Positions 44,377 to 55,696 are shown, counted from the stretch's first letter. The stretch: DNA of 64,000 nucleotides from CAVRZY01 sp963725415 (GCA_963725415.1 CAVRZY010000166.1:29188-93187); one strand, 5' to 3'. Notes: generated by a model not told the origin, from the sequence alone. Made by a program: numbers and translations.

Positions 44377-46795
44377 ATGACCCATCAGATCGTCCATCCC
44401 AACCCTCTGCCGGATGACCTCCATCCGGCCGTAGATGCCCTCATCGAGCGGCTCCGCGCCCATTACCCGGACATGAGCGGATTCACGGCCATTTCGATGA
44501 CGGGCCGCGGCCGCGACTTTTTGCATCACCTCGTCCATACCCGGATCGGCGGTCTCCTCCCGACCATCCTTTCCTTCGACGACTACAGGACCCGCCGTAT
44601 CGCCGAGGCGACCGGCCGCATGGCCGTGCCGGAGGATGAGGCCTTTCTCCGTTTCCATGCCCTTCGGTGCCGTGAAGAGGGCCTCTCCCTACCCCCGGCC
44701 GACACCCAGCGGCTGCTCTCGTTCCTGACCACGATCGCCGAGTTCTCCGTGAGCATCCCGGAGTTGCGCGCCCTGGACCGAATCGGGCCCGAACAACTCG
44801 ACCGGATCGATCGGTTCTTTGCGACGATGGAGGCATTCCGCGCCCGCCTTGCCGCCGAGGGGCTGTTCTATCCGCCGTTCGAAGCGGCGCGGTTCGCCGA
44901 CCTCACGCCGGGCGATGGCGAATTTTTCGTCGGTCTGCCCCTCATGACCCCGGTGAGCCAGCGCTTTTTCAGCCGTATCCCGCGCGATCGGCTCTTTGTG
45001 GACGCGCCGCTTTTCGGCCCCCACATGCCGACAGAGCCGCCCGATTACGAGACGGCCCTGTCGCTCGTCCGGCGTATCGGTGTCGCCGAAAGGCGCAATA
45101 CGGGTGAGGGGCTTGGTTTTACCGAACTGGCCGAACGGGCCGCCCTGCCGGCGCTCCTCGCCCAGGAGATCGACGCCTTTTTGCGCGGGCCGCGGGGCGA
45201 TGGGGAACAGCTCTTCATCGTGCCTCTGGACGAGAGGCTCTCGTTCTATCTGTGGGAATTCCTCTTCCGTCCGCTCGGCGGACAGGTCAACTTTGCGCCG
45301 TGGCTCCCCTTCACCCACTTCGCGGCTGCGCACCGCCTGCGCGAGGCGATCCGCGGCGGAAAGGGGCTGGCGGCTGTGCGGCGGGATCTCGTCGCCGAGC
45401 TCACCGCCCGGTGGAACGAACTCGACGAGGCCGACCATTCCGCATTCGAGGGGGCGATCACGCTGTGCGACGAACTGGATCGGCTCCGCCCGCTGATGGG
45501 CGATGAGTGGTCGCCGCTCGCCGAGTACCTCATCGCCGCAAAGAAACTGCGGCTGCGCGGCAAGCGCAGCGCACCGATACAGGTGGTGGGGCTGGGCGAC
45601 GCGACCGGCATCCCCTATGGGCGCGCCGTCATCCTGCCGATGAACAGCGGCATCTTCCCGCGAAAGCCCTTCAGCGGCCCCTACCTGAACCTGATCCATC
45701 TGCCGCGCATCCACCGGACGCAGTACGAGGCGGACGATCTCGCCCTGCGGCAGTTTCTTTCCTTCGGCCGCACGGCCCACATCGCTGCCCTCTATGACCA
45801 GGCAAACGGCGAGGCGCCGTCGCCCCACTTCTCGTTCCTTGCCGCCGAATTCGGCCAAAGAGCGGTGAAGCGGCTGATGGCTCCGGCGCCGTTCCACGTG
45901 CCGACCGGCAGCCTCACCATAGAGAACACCGATGAACTGAAGGAGCAGCTTCGGCGGCACACCTGGTCCTTCAGTTCACTGAAGCGCTTTTTCACCTGTC
46001 CGTGCCGCTTTATCCTTGAAGACATCCAGGGCGTGACACCGCCCCCCTGCTTTGAAGACGAGGAGCATGCGAATCTCCTCATCGGAGATTTCCTCCACCG
46101 CTTCTTCGCGGAACTGAAGGCTCATCGCCCTGCCGTCGAGCGGTGGCGCGAACGATTTGAGGAGAGCTGGGAGAGCGACGCGGATCTCCGTGCGAAACTC
46201 CCGGACCAGGCCGTTCGCAAGGCCATCGTCCAGAGCCATCTGGCCGATATCGCCGCCTGGGAAAAGGAAACGGGCCGGCCGCTCCTCTTTTCCGACGAGG
46301 TGACGGACGGCCGAACTCGAGCTGAGCGCCCCTTTCGGCGGCGGCCGTTACCAACTCAAAGGGCGCATCGACCGCCTGCAGCTTCAGGGGGAAAAACAGC
46401 TCATCGCCGACCTGAAATACAGGGAAAAGAAAAAGTTCTCCGAAAGGGACGGCTGGCCGACCGGGTGGAAGAGACCGACTCCTTCGACGACCGTTTCCAG
46501 CTTGATCATCTATGCCTATCTCGCCCTGCACAATAAAAGGGCGACGCCCGGCCGGCTCGATGCGGCCCATATCTTTCTGCGGCCGAGGGTGCGCGGCGAT
46601 TATGAGGGCCGCCTCGCGGAGGAGGATCTGGCCGGCTGCGACGCCACGATGGAGCGCATCGCGCAGCGGCTCGACGGGATGCTGGCCCTGGAGCGCTTCA
46701 CCCCCAACTACCGCGCCGACGGCTGTTCTTACTGCCCCCACAAGGCGCTCTGCCTCAAGCCGGACCTCTACCGGACGGGAGGCCGCCCATGGTGA
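44377..46795 (+). CDS. addB: AddB-type helicase-nuclease subunit, frameshifted
   Basis: The ~800-residue protein lacks a Walker A motif and ends in a RecB-family nuclease domain, as in AddB. SSLKRFFTCPCRFILEDI supplies iron-sulfur cysteines, NLLIGDFLHRFFAEL follows, and the nuclease core is GRIDRLQL with ADLKY (Asp and Lys of the PD-(D/E)xK site). CSYCPHKALC supplies the remaining cluster cysteines. The frame changes near 46310 and twice between 46440 and 46500. The stop overlaps the addA start by 7 bp. With AddA it processes double-strand breaks for recombination. Confidence 0.8.
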
Positions 46796-49617
46796 AAAGC
46801 CTCTTCGTCACCGCCTCGGCCGGTTCGGGGAAGACCTTCCGCCTGACCCAGGAGGTCCGCCGCCATATCGAGCGGGATACGGAATTCGTTGTCGCCGCCA
46901 CCTTCACCCGCGCCGCGGCGGCCGAGATGGAAAAACGGATCCTCGAAGCCATCGAGAAGGGAGAGGAGAGCCCCGCCGACAAACTGCGGCTCATCATGCG
47001 GGCCGCCAGGGTCCACTTCTCGACCATCGATGCGCTCTTCCACCGGTTCCTCTCGACGGAAGCCTATGTGCCGCAGGTGGCCGACGAACACGAAAAGGCG
47101 ATCATCACCGCGATCGCCGACGAGCGTTTTTTCCAGCATCCGCGCATTCTCGCCGACATCGAAAGCATCCTGATCGCGGCGCGCATCCTCCACATGCAGC
47201 CCGAGTCGCTGATCGAAGCGCTGGACAAGGGCAAAGAGGCGCTGGAGGCATGGGACTGCCCCGAGAGCCTGCTTGACGAGCTCAAGGGCAAACAGGCGCG
47301 CCTCGTCGCCGAGTACGAGCGGTTGCAGGCACAGGTGCAGGCGGTCGCGGAGGAAACGAAGGGAGCCCTGCGCACGCAGGTGGTCGACCCCCTCCTTGAA
47401 CCGCTCGCCGCGGTGGATCTCAAACGGGCGCTCTTCCTCAAATCCGATCTGGCGGAGGTCAAGGTGGCCGCCGCCGACCGCGGGACGCCCGCCTACGCCG
47501 CCTTGCGGGAACTCTATCCCCCGATGCGCCGCCTCATCGCCGAGCATCTCATCAACACCAAACGGTTGCGCAGCGCCCTTCTCAAGCGCTTCAGCGCCTT
47601 GCGCGCCGCAGTGCTTGCCGAAGAGAAGGAAAGACTCGGCCGGCTCTATTTCGACGATATCCCCAAGGCGCTCATTGCCCTCGACGGGCCCGACAGCCCC
47701 GACCGGCCGCTCTTCATGGCGCGCCTCTACGAACTGGGATTCCACCGGACGGCCCATCTGCTCCTCGACGAGTTCCAGGACACGTCGCAAATCCAGTTTG
47801 ACCTGCTCCGGCCGCTGATCGAGGATATCCTCGGCTCCGTGGGGGAGAATGCCGAGGGGGAACGGTCGATCTTTCTCGTGGGAGACTGGAAACAGTCGAT
47901 CTACCAATGGCGGGACGCGGCGCCCGATCAGCTCCGGGCCTGCATCGCCCCCGCCCTCGCAAGCGGACAGATCGCCGCCGAGACGCTGCCCTACAACTAC
48001 CGCTCGACGCCGCTTCTCATCGACTTCTTCAACCATCTGGTCGCCGAGCTCTTCGCCGGAACCGACAAAGTCAATCTTCAGGCGCCGCCCGAAGAGCCGA
48101 AGTATCCCTACAGCGGCATCTCCGAGGTGGCGGTCATCCCGGCCGCTTGCGGCGCCGGCGACGATCCGGCCTATGAACGGCTCGTCGAGGCCATCATACA
48201 AAAAAAGGCGGAGTGCGGGTGCCCCTGGGGCGACATGGCGGTCCTCGTGCCGCACCAACGGGCATATGGACAAGGCCGCGGCGGCGCTGGCACGGGCCGG
48301 GATTCCCACCTCGGGGATCCGCGGACGCGAGCTGCTGTCGCTCCGCGAGGGGACGGCGCTCTATCTTTCGCTCATCGCCCTTTTCACCGGGCATGACGGC
48401 CGCTTCATCCCCCGCGCCCTCTCGGCCCTGGGCTATGACGAGGCGCTGACGGCCGCCGTCACGCGGCTTGCCGGGACCATCGGCACGGCGCCCCGGCCGC
48501 ACCGTTTTGCGGCCTTTGCCTCCGCCCTGCGCGACCTTGCTGCCCCATTTCCCGCGCGTCCTCATCGAGACGCTGTGGGATGAGGCGGAGCGTTACTTCA
48601 ACCGTCCCGACGCCGTCGATGCCGCCGCCTTCCTGCGCTATCTGCTCGCGATGTCGCACCTCATCACCGTACCCGAGGGAGAGCACGCCGACCGGGTGAA
48701 ACTGGCCACGATCCACAGCACCAAGGGCCTGGAATTCCCCCATGTCTTCCTCTTCTGGAAAGAGGGACTCGACAGGGCGCCCGAGATCCCCCATCCCGAC
48801 GACGGCTGTCCGCTCAGCCTGAGCAAGGATGAGATGGCCTTTCTCGCCACCGGCCCGATAGCCGGAGCGGCGGCCATCGCCGAGGCGGCGGCAGCGGTGA
48901 AGGAAGAAAAGGCCGAAGAGACGGCCAACCTCCTCTATGTCGCCGCGACCCGCGCCGTGAAAAGCCTGACGATCCTCCTGCGGGCCGACAAGGAGGGCAC
49001 ACTGAAAGGCTTCAGTGAGCTGATGTTTCGCACGGCCCAAACAACCATACCGGACGCCGAGCGGACCGAATTCGGCTGGCGGCATGACTACGGTCCCGAG
49101 AAACCGCGGCCTTCCGACCACGAGGAGCTGACGGCGCCCGACCTTGCCGAAGGCTTTGTCGCGCCGGCCGACGGCGACGAAATGGACCCGACGCTGCGCT
49201 CCGCCGCCATCGAGGCGGGGATCGAACGGGGGATTCGCATCCACGCGGCGCTCGCCCGGCTCACCGGCGATCGCAGAACGATCGCCCCGGGCAACCTCGC
49301 CGAAGAGGAACAGGCCGCCGTCGAGCGGTTCCTGAGCGACCCCAAGGTGCGCGAGATCCTCTTCCGGCCCGGGAAGGTGCTCACCGAACAGCACCTCTCC
49401 GATACCCGCTCGTTCGGCATCGTCGACCGGCTCATCATCGCCCCCGACCGCATCACCCTCATCGACTTCAAGACGGGACGCGTCGGCCATCTTGCCGACA
49501 AGTACCGACCCCAGATGATCCGCTACCGCACCATCCTCCAGGGTCTCTTCGCGCGGGCGCCCGATCGAATGCTACCTGCTGTTCGTTGACGAACCGCACC
49601 GCATACTAACGATCTGA
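46789..49617 (+). CDS. addA: AddA-type UvrD-family helicase-nuclease, frameshifted
   Basis: The ~940-residue motor has Walker A VTASAGSGKTFRL, Walker B LLLDEFQDTS, VGDWKQSIYQWRDA, TLPYNYRSTPLLIDFF, TIHSTKGLEFPHVF and LLYVAATRA, the full UvrD set. A C-terminal nuclease domain follows, with GIRIHAALARL and FGIVDRLIIAPDRITLIDFKTGR. Frame changes lie near 48255, 48545 and 49563. After the last, CYLLFVDEPHRILTI ends at 49617. It forms the AddAB break-processing complex with the upstream gene. Confidence 0.85.
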
Positions 49618-49702
49618 TTTAAAAGAAATACGTCGTAAGTCTGATGTTTGCACTTTACATATGGTAACTTATGTGTTACTTAATTGTCATTAAGAGGGGC
49701 GC

Positions 49703-50027
49703 ATGAAAATTGTCGAGTACCTTGCAGTAAATGGCGCGAGTCCTTTCCGGAACTGGTTTGACGAGTCTCGACAGTCGTGCGGCCGCCAAGGTCACAACGG
49801 CCTTGATCCGAATGGGAATGGGCAACACATCGAACGTGGAGAGCGTCGGGAGCGGAGTTTACGAAAGAAAAATCGATTACGGCCCCGGCTACCGTATCTA
49901 TTTCGGTATGGATGGCGAGGAGTTGGTCGTCCTGGTCGGGGGCGGGACAAAGAAGCGTCAATCACAGGATATCGAAACGGCCAGGGAGCGCTGGACGGAT
50001 TATAAAAAAAGGAAGAAGCAGCCGTAG
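49703..50027 (+). CDS. HigB-like RelE-superfamily toxin, one frameshift
   Basis: VEYLAVNGASPFRNWFDSLDS is assembled across a shift near 49765. ALIRMGMGNTSNVESVGSGVYERKIDYGPGYRIYFG and LVVLVGGGTKKRQSQDIETAR complete the addiction-module killer family, about 107 residues. It precedes its antitoxin by 15 bp. The shift is probably a read error, since the rest is well conserved. Confidence 0.78.
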
Positions 50028-50042
50028 AGGGAGATCGGAAAT

Positions 50043-50357
50043 ATGCCGCTGACAAGGGATTTTAGGGAGACGGTCATGGCACGGGTCAAATCGGATCCGG
50101 CCTTCAGAGGCGAATTGATCGTTGAGGCGACCAATGCCTTCTTGATGGACGACATGGAAACGGGCAAGGCGCTGCTGCGCGACTATCTGAATGCCACCGA
50201 ATCCATCGCCGATATTGCCCGGGAATTGCAGATAAACGAGAAGAGCCTGCGCCGCATGCTCGGTCCGAAAGGGAATCCGACCCTCAAGAATTTCCTCAGC
50301 CTTCTGAAGGTGTGCAGTTCGGCGGAGCGCCTTACGCTTCAGGTCTGTCACCATTGA
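50043..50357 (+). CDS. HTH antitoxin of the HigBA-like pair
   Basis: The 104-residue protein has FRETVMARVKSDPAFRGELIVEA, then DMETGKALLRDYLNATESIADIARELQINEKSLRRMLGPKGNPTL, the probable addiction-module antidote family with a helix-turn-helix. It should bind the preceding toxin and its promoter. Confidence 0.82.
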   Translation: MPLTRDFRETVMARVKSDPAFRGELIVEATNAFLMDDMETGKALLRDYLNATESIADIARELQINEKSLRRMLGPKGNPTLKNFLSLLKVCSSAERLTLQVCHH

Positions 50358-50470
50358 CACCTATTGCGAGAGGTCGAGCGACAATCCGACAATCCCGAAG
50401 CTTACTTTGAATGGACAGGATAAAGCGGTGCTGTACGGCGCAGGTTATTGGAGAAAAGGAAGGAAGCTGT

Positions 50471-50902
50471 ATGAAGGAAAAACCAAAGTACACGGATGAG
50501 CCACATGGATACCGGCCGGGTTGTAAAGGATTTTCTTCCCCGACCGAAAGATCTGGTGTTTCGGAAAGAGCGGGTGGTCACCCTGCGTCTGGACGATTTA
50601 ACAAAGAACCGCGGACCATCGGGCCCACCCATCCGGGGGAGATGCTCCGGGAGGATTTTCTTCCGGACTATGGGCTGACGACGGCCGGGTTGGCAGAAGC
50701 TTTGGGTGTATCGCGTCAGACGATCAATGAGGTCCTTCGGGAGAAACGGGCCATCAGCCCGGTGATGGCCCTGCGACTGGCCCAACTGTTCGGCAACACC
50801 CCGGAGTTCTGGTTGAATGCCCAGCGTGCCTATGACCTGTGGCAGGCGAAACTGGGCTATCAAACAGAGATCGAAAAGATCAAGCCGTTACGCGCAGCAT
50901 GA
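50471..50902 (+). CDS. HigA-type antitoxin joined to remnants of a BrnA/CopG-like antitoxin
   Basis: The C-terminal 95 residues are a normal HigA: TIGPTHPGEMLREDFLPDYGLTTAGLAEALGVSRQTINEVLREKRAISP, then FGNTPEFWLNAQRAYDLW. No start codon lies at the usual place. The frame instead opens at 50471 with KEKPKYTDEP, the N-terminus of BrnA/CopG-like antitoxins, which continues in another frame as TGRVVKDFLPRPKDLVFRKERVVTLRLDDL before stopping being recognisable at about 50620. Two antitoxin genes seem to be merged by deletion. The HigB partner is missing. Confidence 0.65.
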   Translation: MKEKPKYTDEPHGYRPGCKGFSSPTERSGVSERAGGHPASGRFNKEPRTIGPTHPGEMLREDFLPDYGLTTAGLAEALGVSRQTINEVLREKRAISPVMALRLAQLFGNTPEFWLNAQRAYDLWQAKLGYQTEIEKIKPLRAA

Positions 50903-50976
50903 GAGATCAGCGCCTGCCGGCACACTTACCGGGTGGCGGCTGGCGGCGGATCAAAAACCTTCCATGAGAAATTACT

Positions 50977-51615
50977 ATGAAAAACAAAGTGGCAAGGCCG
51001 AAAGACGTCCGGGAGGCTCCGGCAGGTTACAATGAGTCGGCCATTGTCATCTACGAGACGGCGGATGGTGTCCGGCTGGACGTCAAGCTGGAACGGGACA
51101 CCCTCTGGCTCACCCAGAAACAGATGGCCGAACTGTTCGAGACGGAACGCAGTGTCATCACAAAGCATTTGCGGAATATTTTCAAATCAGGCGAATTGAT
51201 TCAGGATTCAGTTTGTGCAAATTTTGCACTAACTGCCGCTGATGGAAAAGCATATCAGACTGCATTCTATCAGCTTCGGACGGGAAAAGGACGACAGCCT
51301 CAAAGGTGCCCTGGGGCGGTCATGCAGACTTTCGGCGGCCAGGATGTCTACCCAGATATCGAGGAGAAAGCCGCCCATCTTCTCTATTTCCTCATCAAAG
51401 ACCACCCGTTCGTGGACGGCAACAAGCGCATCGGCGCAGCCCTCTTCCTGTGGTTCCTGGAAAAGAACGGGGCCCTCTACCACCGCGACGGAACCAAGCG
51501 CATCGCCGATACGGCCCTCGTTGCCATGACGCTTCTCATCGCCGAGAGCAAACCGGCGGAAAAGGAACTCCTGACCCGCGTCCTCATCAATCTGATCGGC
51601 CGGAGAGAACCCTGA
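50977..51615 (+). pseudogene. RhuM-Fic toxin with internal deletion
   Basis: The N-terminal half follows the RhuM/virulence-protein pattern (NESAIVIYETADGVRLDVKLERDTLWLTQKQMAELFETERSVI). The C-terminal half is a Fic/Doc domain with the motif HPFVDGNKRIGAALFLWFLEKNG. The linking ~100 residues are missing: FYQL runs directly into FGREKDDSLKGALG, which lies in another frame, before QTFGGQDVYPDIEEKAAHLLYF. The Fic motif for AMP transfer is intact, but the protein is probably inactive as encoded. Confidence 0.68.
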
Positions 51616-51685
51616 GCAAAGGGCGCAATTCCTTACCTTGACGCGGTGCATCACAAGTGTTACACTTACCGCAAAGGAGAAAACC

Positions 51686-51913
51686 ATGCCCACCAAAAAT
51701 CCGAGAGTAAACATTGTTGTCGAGCCGCCGCTGTATAGTGCTATGCATGACCTTGCAACCAGCGAGGGCGTTTCCATGTCCACCATTGCCCGTGACCTGA
51801 TCAGGGAGGCAATTGACTTGCGGGAAGATGTCGCCCTTGCAGCTTTTGCTGATACACGAATGAAGACATTCGACAGAAAAGTGGCGCTTTCACATGAAGA
51901 TGTATGGGAATGA
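51686..51913 (+). CDS. RelB-type ribbon-helix-helix antitoxin
   Basis: The 75-residue protein reads RVNIVVEPPLYSAMHDLATSEGVSMSTIARDLIREAI, a ribbon-helix-helix domain, with an acidic tail ending LSHEDVWE. AAAGGAG six bases upstream of ATG 51686 selects this start over the longer frame. The toxin gene follows three bases later. Confidence 0.83.
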   Translation: MPTKNPRVNIVVEPPLYSAMHDLATSEGVSMSTIARDLIREAIDLREDVALAAFADTRMKTFDRKVALSHEDVWE

Positions 51914-51916
51914 TCC

Positions 51917-52192
51917 ATGCCTTTTACGTTGCACTATCATCCCGCTGTTCGCGATGAGGATTTGCCCCTTATCGACCGAAAAACAAAAGACAGAATCCGT
52001 AAGGCCATAGAAGAACGGTTACAGACCGCACCTCATGACTATGGGGAGCCTTTGCGAAAGTCCCTCAAAGGCTACTGGAAGCTCCGCGTGGGTGATTACC
52101 GGGTCGTGTTCAAAGTGATCGAGTCCGAGGTATGGATTCTTGGCATCAGGCATCGGAAATCGGTTTATATGGATATTGGGAAGAGGGTGTAA
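51917..52192 (+). CDS. RelE-type mRNA interferase toxin
   Basis: The 91-residue protein has the RelE fold pattern: LHYHPAVRDEDLPLIDRKTKDRIRKAIEERL, then GEPLRKSLKGYWKLRVGDYRVVFKV and ILGIRHRKSVY with the catalytic-region Arg, Lys and Tyr. It is coupled to the antitoxin before it. It is the last gene of section C; the sequence changes character within ~15 bases of its stop. Confidence 0.87.
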   Translation: MPFTLHYHPAVRDEDLPLIDRKTKDRIRKAIEERLQTAPHDYGEPLRKSLKGYWKLRVGDYRVVFKVIESEVWILGIRHRKSVYMDIGKRV

Positions 52193-52212
52193 AGGCTTTC
52201 GATGATATGGAC
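52193..52212. other. Chimeric join after the relE stop
   Basis: Left of here the genes are toxin-antitoxin modules of the deltaproteobacterial-type section. Right of here is the inside of a response-regulator receiver domain with strongly G+C-rich actinobacterial-type codon use. The receiver lacks its first ~55 residues and no start codon suits it. Confidence 0.65.
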
Positions 52213-52474
52213 TGGCTTAAATCTCCCCGGGATCAGTGGCCTTGAGGCCACCCAACAGATCTTGGCCGAGCCGGCTCCTCCAGTTGTGCTGATGCTTTCG
52301 ACCAACGAACCAGAGGAATACGCCCCGCGAGCTGCGGGGGCGGGGGCTGCCGCCTACATCCCCAAGTCGGTTTTTGATCCGGAGGTGCTGGCCGGGGCGT
52401 GGGAGACGGCCCGATGGGGAGCGCGCGGTGAAACCGTTCGGGACAGCACTCGTGATGGCTATCGAGAGGAATGA
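52205..52474 (+). pseudogene. 3' part of a response-regulator receiver domain
   Basis: LNLPGISGLEATQQILAEPA is the stretch just after the phosphorylated Asp of a receiver domain. VVLMLSTNEPEEYAPRAAGAGAAAYIPKSVF carries the Thr/Ser switch and the conserved Lys (IPKS). The N-terminal half, including the phospho-acceptor, is missing at the join. It has no output domain. The stop overlaps the next gene's start (ATGA), so in its genome it belonged to the ABC transporter operon. Confidence 0.7.
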
Positions 52475-53219
52475 TCGTGGACGTACTTGAAGTTCGTGGA
52501 TCGCGTCGCACGTTTGCTTCGCGCGAGGATGAAGGGGCGCCCGTTCGCGCCCTACGCGGCATCGATCTGGGCGTGGGCGGAGGCGAGTTCGTGGCCATCA
52601 TGGGGCCCTCGGGGTGTGGCAAGTCGACCTTGCTGAACCTCGTAGCCGGACTCGATAGCTCTACCGAAGGCACGATCACCGTTGGTGGCGAAGTCGTCAC
52701 CGGCATGAACGAGGACGCACGCGCTCGATTCCGCCGCAAGCATATCGGCATTGTGTTCCAGTTCTTCAACCTGCTCGAGGGCATGAGCGTGCTGGAGAAC
52801 GTCACCCTCCCTTCGATCATTGCCGGCTCCTCTCGTAAGGCGGCAGAGTCGCGGGCCAAGGATCTGCTGGACCTCCTGGGGATCTCCGAGAAGACGTCGA
52901 AGCTCCCCGGAGTGCTCTCCGGAGGGCAGCGTCAGCGCCTGGCGATTGCGCGCGCGTTGGCCAACGAGCCCACGCTCCTCCTCGCCGACGAGCCCACCGG
53001 ATCTCTGGACTCGCCGGAGGTGCCGAGATCCTGGAGTTGCTGCGTCGCCTGCGTGCGGGCGGACAGACGATCGTGTTGGTGACCCATGCGGACGCAGTGG
53101 CAGAAGCGGCCGACCGCATCGTGCGGATGCGTGATGGGCGCATCGACCACGGCACCGATGACGCCGACAGCGGGTCCGACGACCCGGTGTTCGGAGACCT
53201 CATCACTGAGGTGGCCTAG
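52471..53219 (+). CDS. ABC transporter ATPase of the MacB/LolD type, one frameshift
   Basis: Walker A is GPSGCGKSTLLNLVAGLD, with a Q-loop in GIVFQFFNLLEGMSVLENV, the signature LSGGQRQRLAIARALANEP, Walker B LLLADEPTGSLDS and the H-loop LVTHADAVAEAADR. The frame shifts near 53020, right after Walker B. TLPSII and the LLEGM segment are typical of exporters paired with FtsX-like permeases, and such a permease gene starts two bases after the stop. Confidence 0.85.
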
Positions 53220-53221
53220 CG

Positions 53222-55692
53222 ATGCGCGCCGTCTGGACACGCGCCCGCTCCGACCTTCGCCGGCACATGCGTTCGGCGATCGTGCTGTCGTTGCTCATCG
53301 GGCTGACCAGTGCGCTGGTTCTCGCCGCTGCGGAGGGTGCGCAGCGGACCGACACTGCCTACGCTCGATTGCGCGTCGCGGTGAACGCACCGGATGAGAT
53401 CGTCGGCTCCGGAACGGGAACTGTGGAGGCCTTGATCCCCCACGTGGACTTCTCGAAGGTGGCGCTTCTTCCCCAGGTCAAAGCGACGCGCGAGATGGCG
53501 TACATGCTCGGTGAGGGCGTGGGCGCCGATGGGAAGGCGCTCTTCGGAGGGGTCACCCAAGGCTCCAGCATCTGGGACCGCCGACCATCGAGGGGCAATC
53601 CGCCATGCCTTGGAAGGTCCTCGAGGGTCGTCTGCCGGATCCGACGCGAAGCGATGAGGTCGTCATCGGCTACATGGCGCAACTCGATCCGCAGGCGGCG
53701 GTGGGATCGACGATCGACATACGACTCATCCCGGCGGGCCTCACGGCGGAAGAGCCGCGGCTGCGGAGTCGTCTTCCGATCCCGAGTCCCTGCTGGGACC
53801 GCCCATCCCCGTCAAGGTCGTGGGCCGGGTCGTCGTGCTCGATGGCAACAACGAGCTGAACGGCAACAACAACCATGAGTTCTTCGTCTCGCCCGCGTTC
53901 GTGCAGCGGTACCAGCCGAGCACGCTCAAGGTCGACTACCTGATGGTCACGCTGAAGAACGGGCAGGCGGACAGCGCCGCGTTCGAGAAGGAACTTCTCG
54001 CGCTCTATCCAAACGCCAGCGTCGCGTCCTCAGCGGACGAGGCGCTTGTGATGCGGCGAGCGGTCAACGTGCAGGTGGCCGCTTTGTGGCTGGTGGCCCT
54101 CCTCACCGCCCTGGTGGGATTCATGATCTTTGGGCAGGCGCTCTCCCGGCTCAACTTCACCGAGTCGACGGAGAGTCCCATCTTGTCGGCTCTCGGCATG
54201 ACTCGGCGTCAGCTGTTTGCGGTGGCCATGGTGCGTGCGGCGGTGATCGGGATCGCCGCAGCCGCAGTCGCGTTCGTCGGAGCAGTGGCGGTCTCGTCGC
54301 TGCTCCCCACCGGCCTTGCCCGGATCGTTGAGCCGACGCCGGGCACGGATGTCGCTTTGATCGTGATCGGGGGCGCCCTGTGCGTACCGCTCGGAGTGCT
54401 GCTCTTGTCGGTCGTCCCGGCGCTGCGCGCCGCACGTGCGCGCGGTGACGCATGGGTGTGGCGGTTGTCGCGGAGTTCCGGCGGCCGTCTGGGATGGCTG
54501 CATTCGCGGCACGGTCGGGACTTCCGGCTTCCGCGGCGACCGGCGTTCGCCTGGCCCTAGAGCCGGGTCGGGGACGGACGTCGGTGCCCGTGCGCAGTGC
54601 CATCGTCGGGCTCACTTTGGCCATGGTTGCGTTGACGGCTGCCTTCGGGTTTTCGGCCAGCTTCGCCCACCTTGTGGCGACGCCGAAGCTATACGGCGAG
54701 TTCGGGAACTTCGGCGGAGGCTATCCCTTCGGGGGGGGTTCGACCAAGCGATCGCCGCGATGGCCGCCGATCCCGGGCTGTCCGATGTGACGGTGGGCAA
54801 CTTCAAGGAAGCGGTGGACGTACAGGGGCCAGGAGGTCGGTTGAGGTCAACGTCTGGGGGCTGGACGTCTTAAAAGGTGCGCTCACGCCGACAATGGCGA
54901 AAGGCTCCTGGCCCGTGAAGGAGGGTGAGGTGGCGCTCGGCGCCAAGACCATGCGACAGGTAGGCGCCCGCATCGGAGATACCGTGCAGGTCCGCTCAGG
55001 GGACACGATCGTCCCCCTCAAGGTGGTCGGCCAGGCAGTCTTCGGTACAGGGGGCTTCGGCCCGGGGCTGGCCGAAGGAACCGGGATGACCTTTTCACAA
55101 TAGCAGGCTTCTTCCCCCAAGACGCGCGGACCCAGTTCTTCGCGAACCTCGCTCCGGGGGCCATCGGCGCCGACGTGATCCGCGGCTCAACCCGCTGTTC
55201 CAACCGCTCGGTGCCGCGGTGCGAGCATCGAGGACGCTCAAGCCGCAGGCCTCTACCCGAAGGAGGCCGCGGTCATCGCCGCTTTCGGGAGCGCGCAGCG
55301 ATCCCCGTGCTGCTCTCGGGCCTTCTCGCGCTGGCCGCTCTCGGGACGCTGGTGCACACGCTTGTCATGTCGATCCGCCGCCGCCGCCGAGACCTTGCGG
55401 TGCTCAAGACCCTCGGCTTCGTCCGTCGCCAGGTATCGGCTACGGTCGCCTGGCAGGCCACCACGCTGGCGGGTATCGCGCTTGTGATCGGTCTGCCGGT
55501 GGGGGCGGTGGTCGGACGGTGGGCATGGACCATCTTCGCGAACGCGATCGGCGTGCTTCCGTGCCCGTCGTGGATCTCCAACCGCTGTTCATCGCGATAC
55601 CGGTGACGCTCCTCCTGGCGAACCTGATCGCGCTCATCCCGGGCCGGCTCGCGGCCTCTACCCAACCAGCCGCCGTCCTGAGATCGGAGTGA
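53222..55692 (+). CDS. FtsX-like ABC permease, many frameshifts
   Basis: Assembled across at least six frame changes, this is a ~820-residue permease. It has an N-terminal membrane helix (SAIVLSLLIGLTSALVLAA), a large extracellular domain, and a first FtsX unit with LWLVALLTALVGFMIFGQALSR and GMTRRQLFAVAMVRAAVIG. A second half has LLSGLLALAALGTLVHTLV and LAVLKTLGFVRRQVSATVAWQ, ending AASTQPAAVLRSE. The family moves lipids, peptides or drugs, or transmits mechanical signals. It works with the upstream ATPase. The frame changes cluster at G or C runs, as expected of read errors. Confidence 0.75.
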
Positions 55693-55696
55693 GGTC

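Noticed and set aside
44689..45960. A 423-codon frame antisense to addB
   Set aside because: It is a composition artefact opposite a conserved nuclease gene.
46768..48309. A 513-codon frame antisense to addA
   Set aside because: The helicase motifs lie on the other strand; the antisense product has no recognisable domain.
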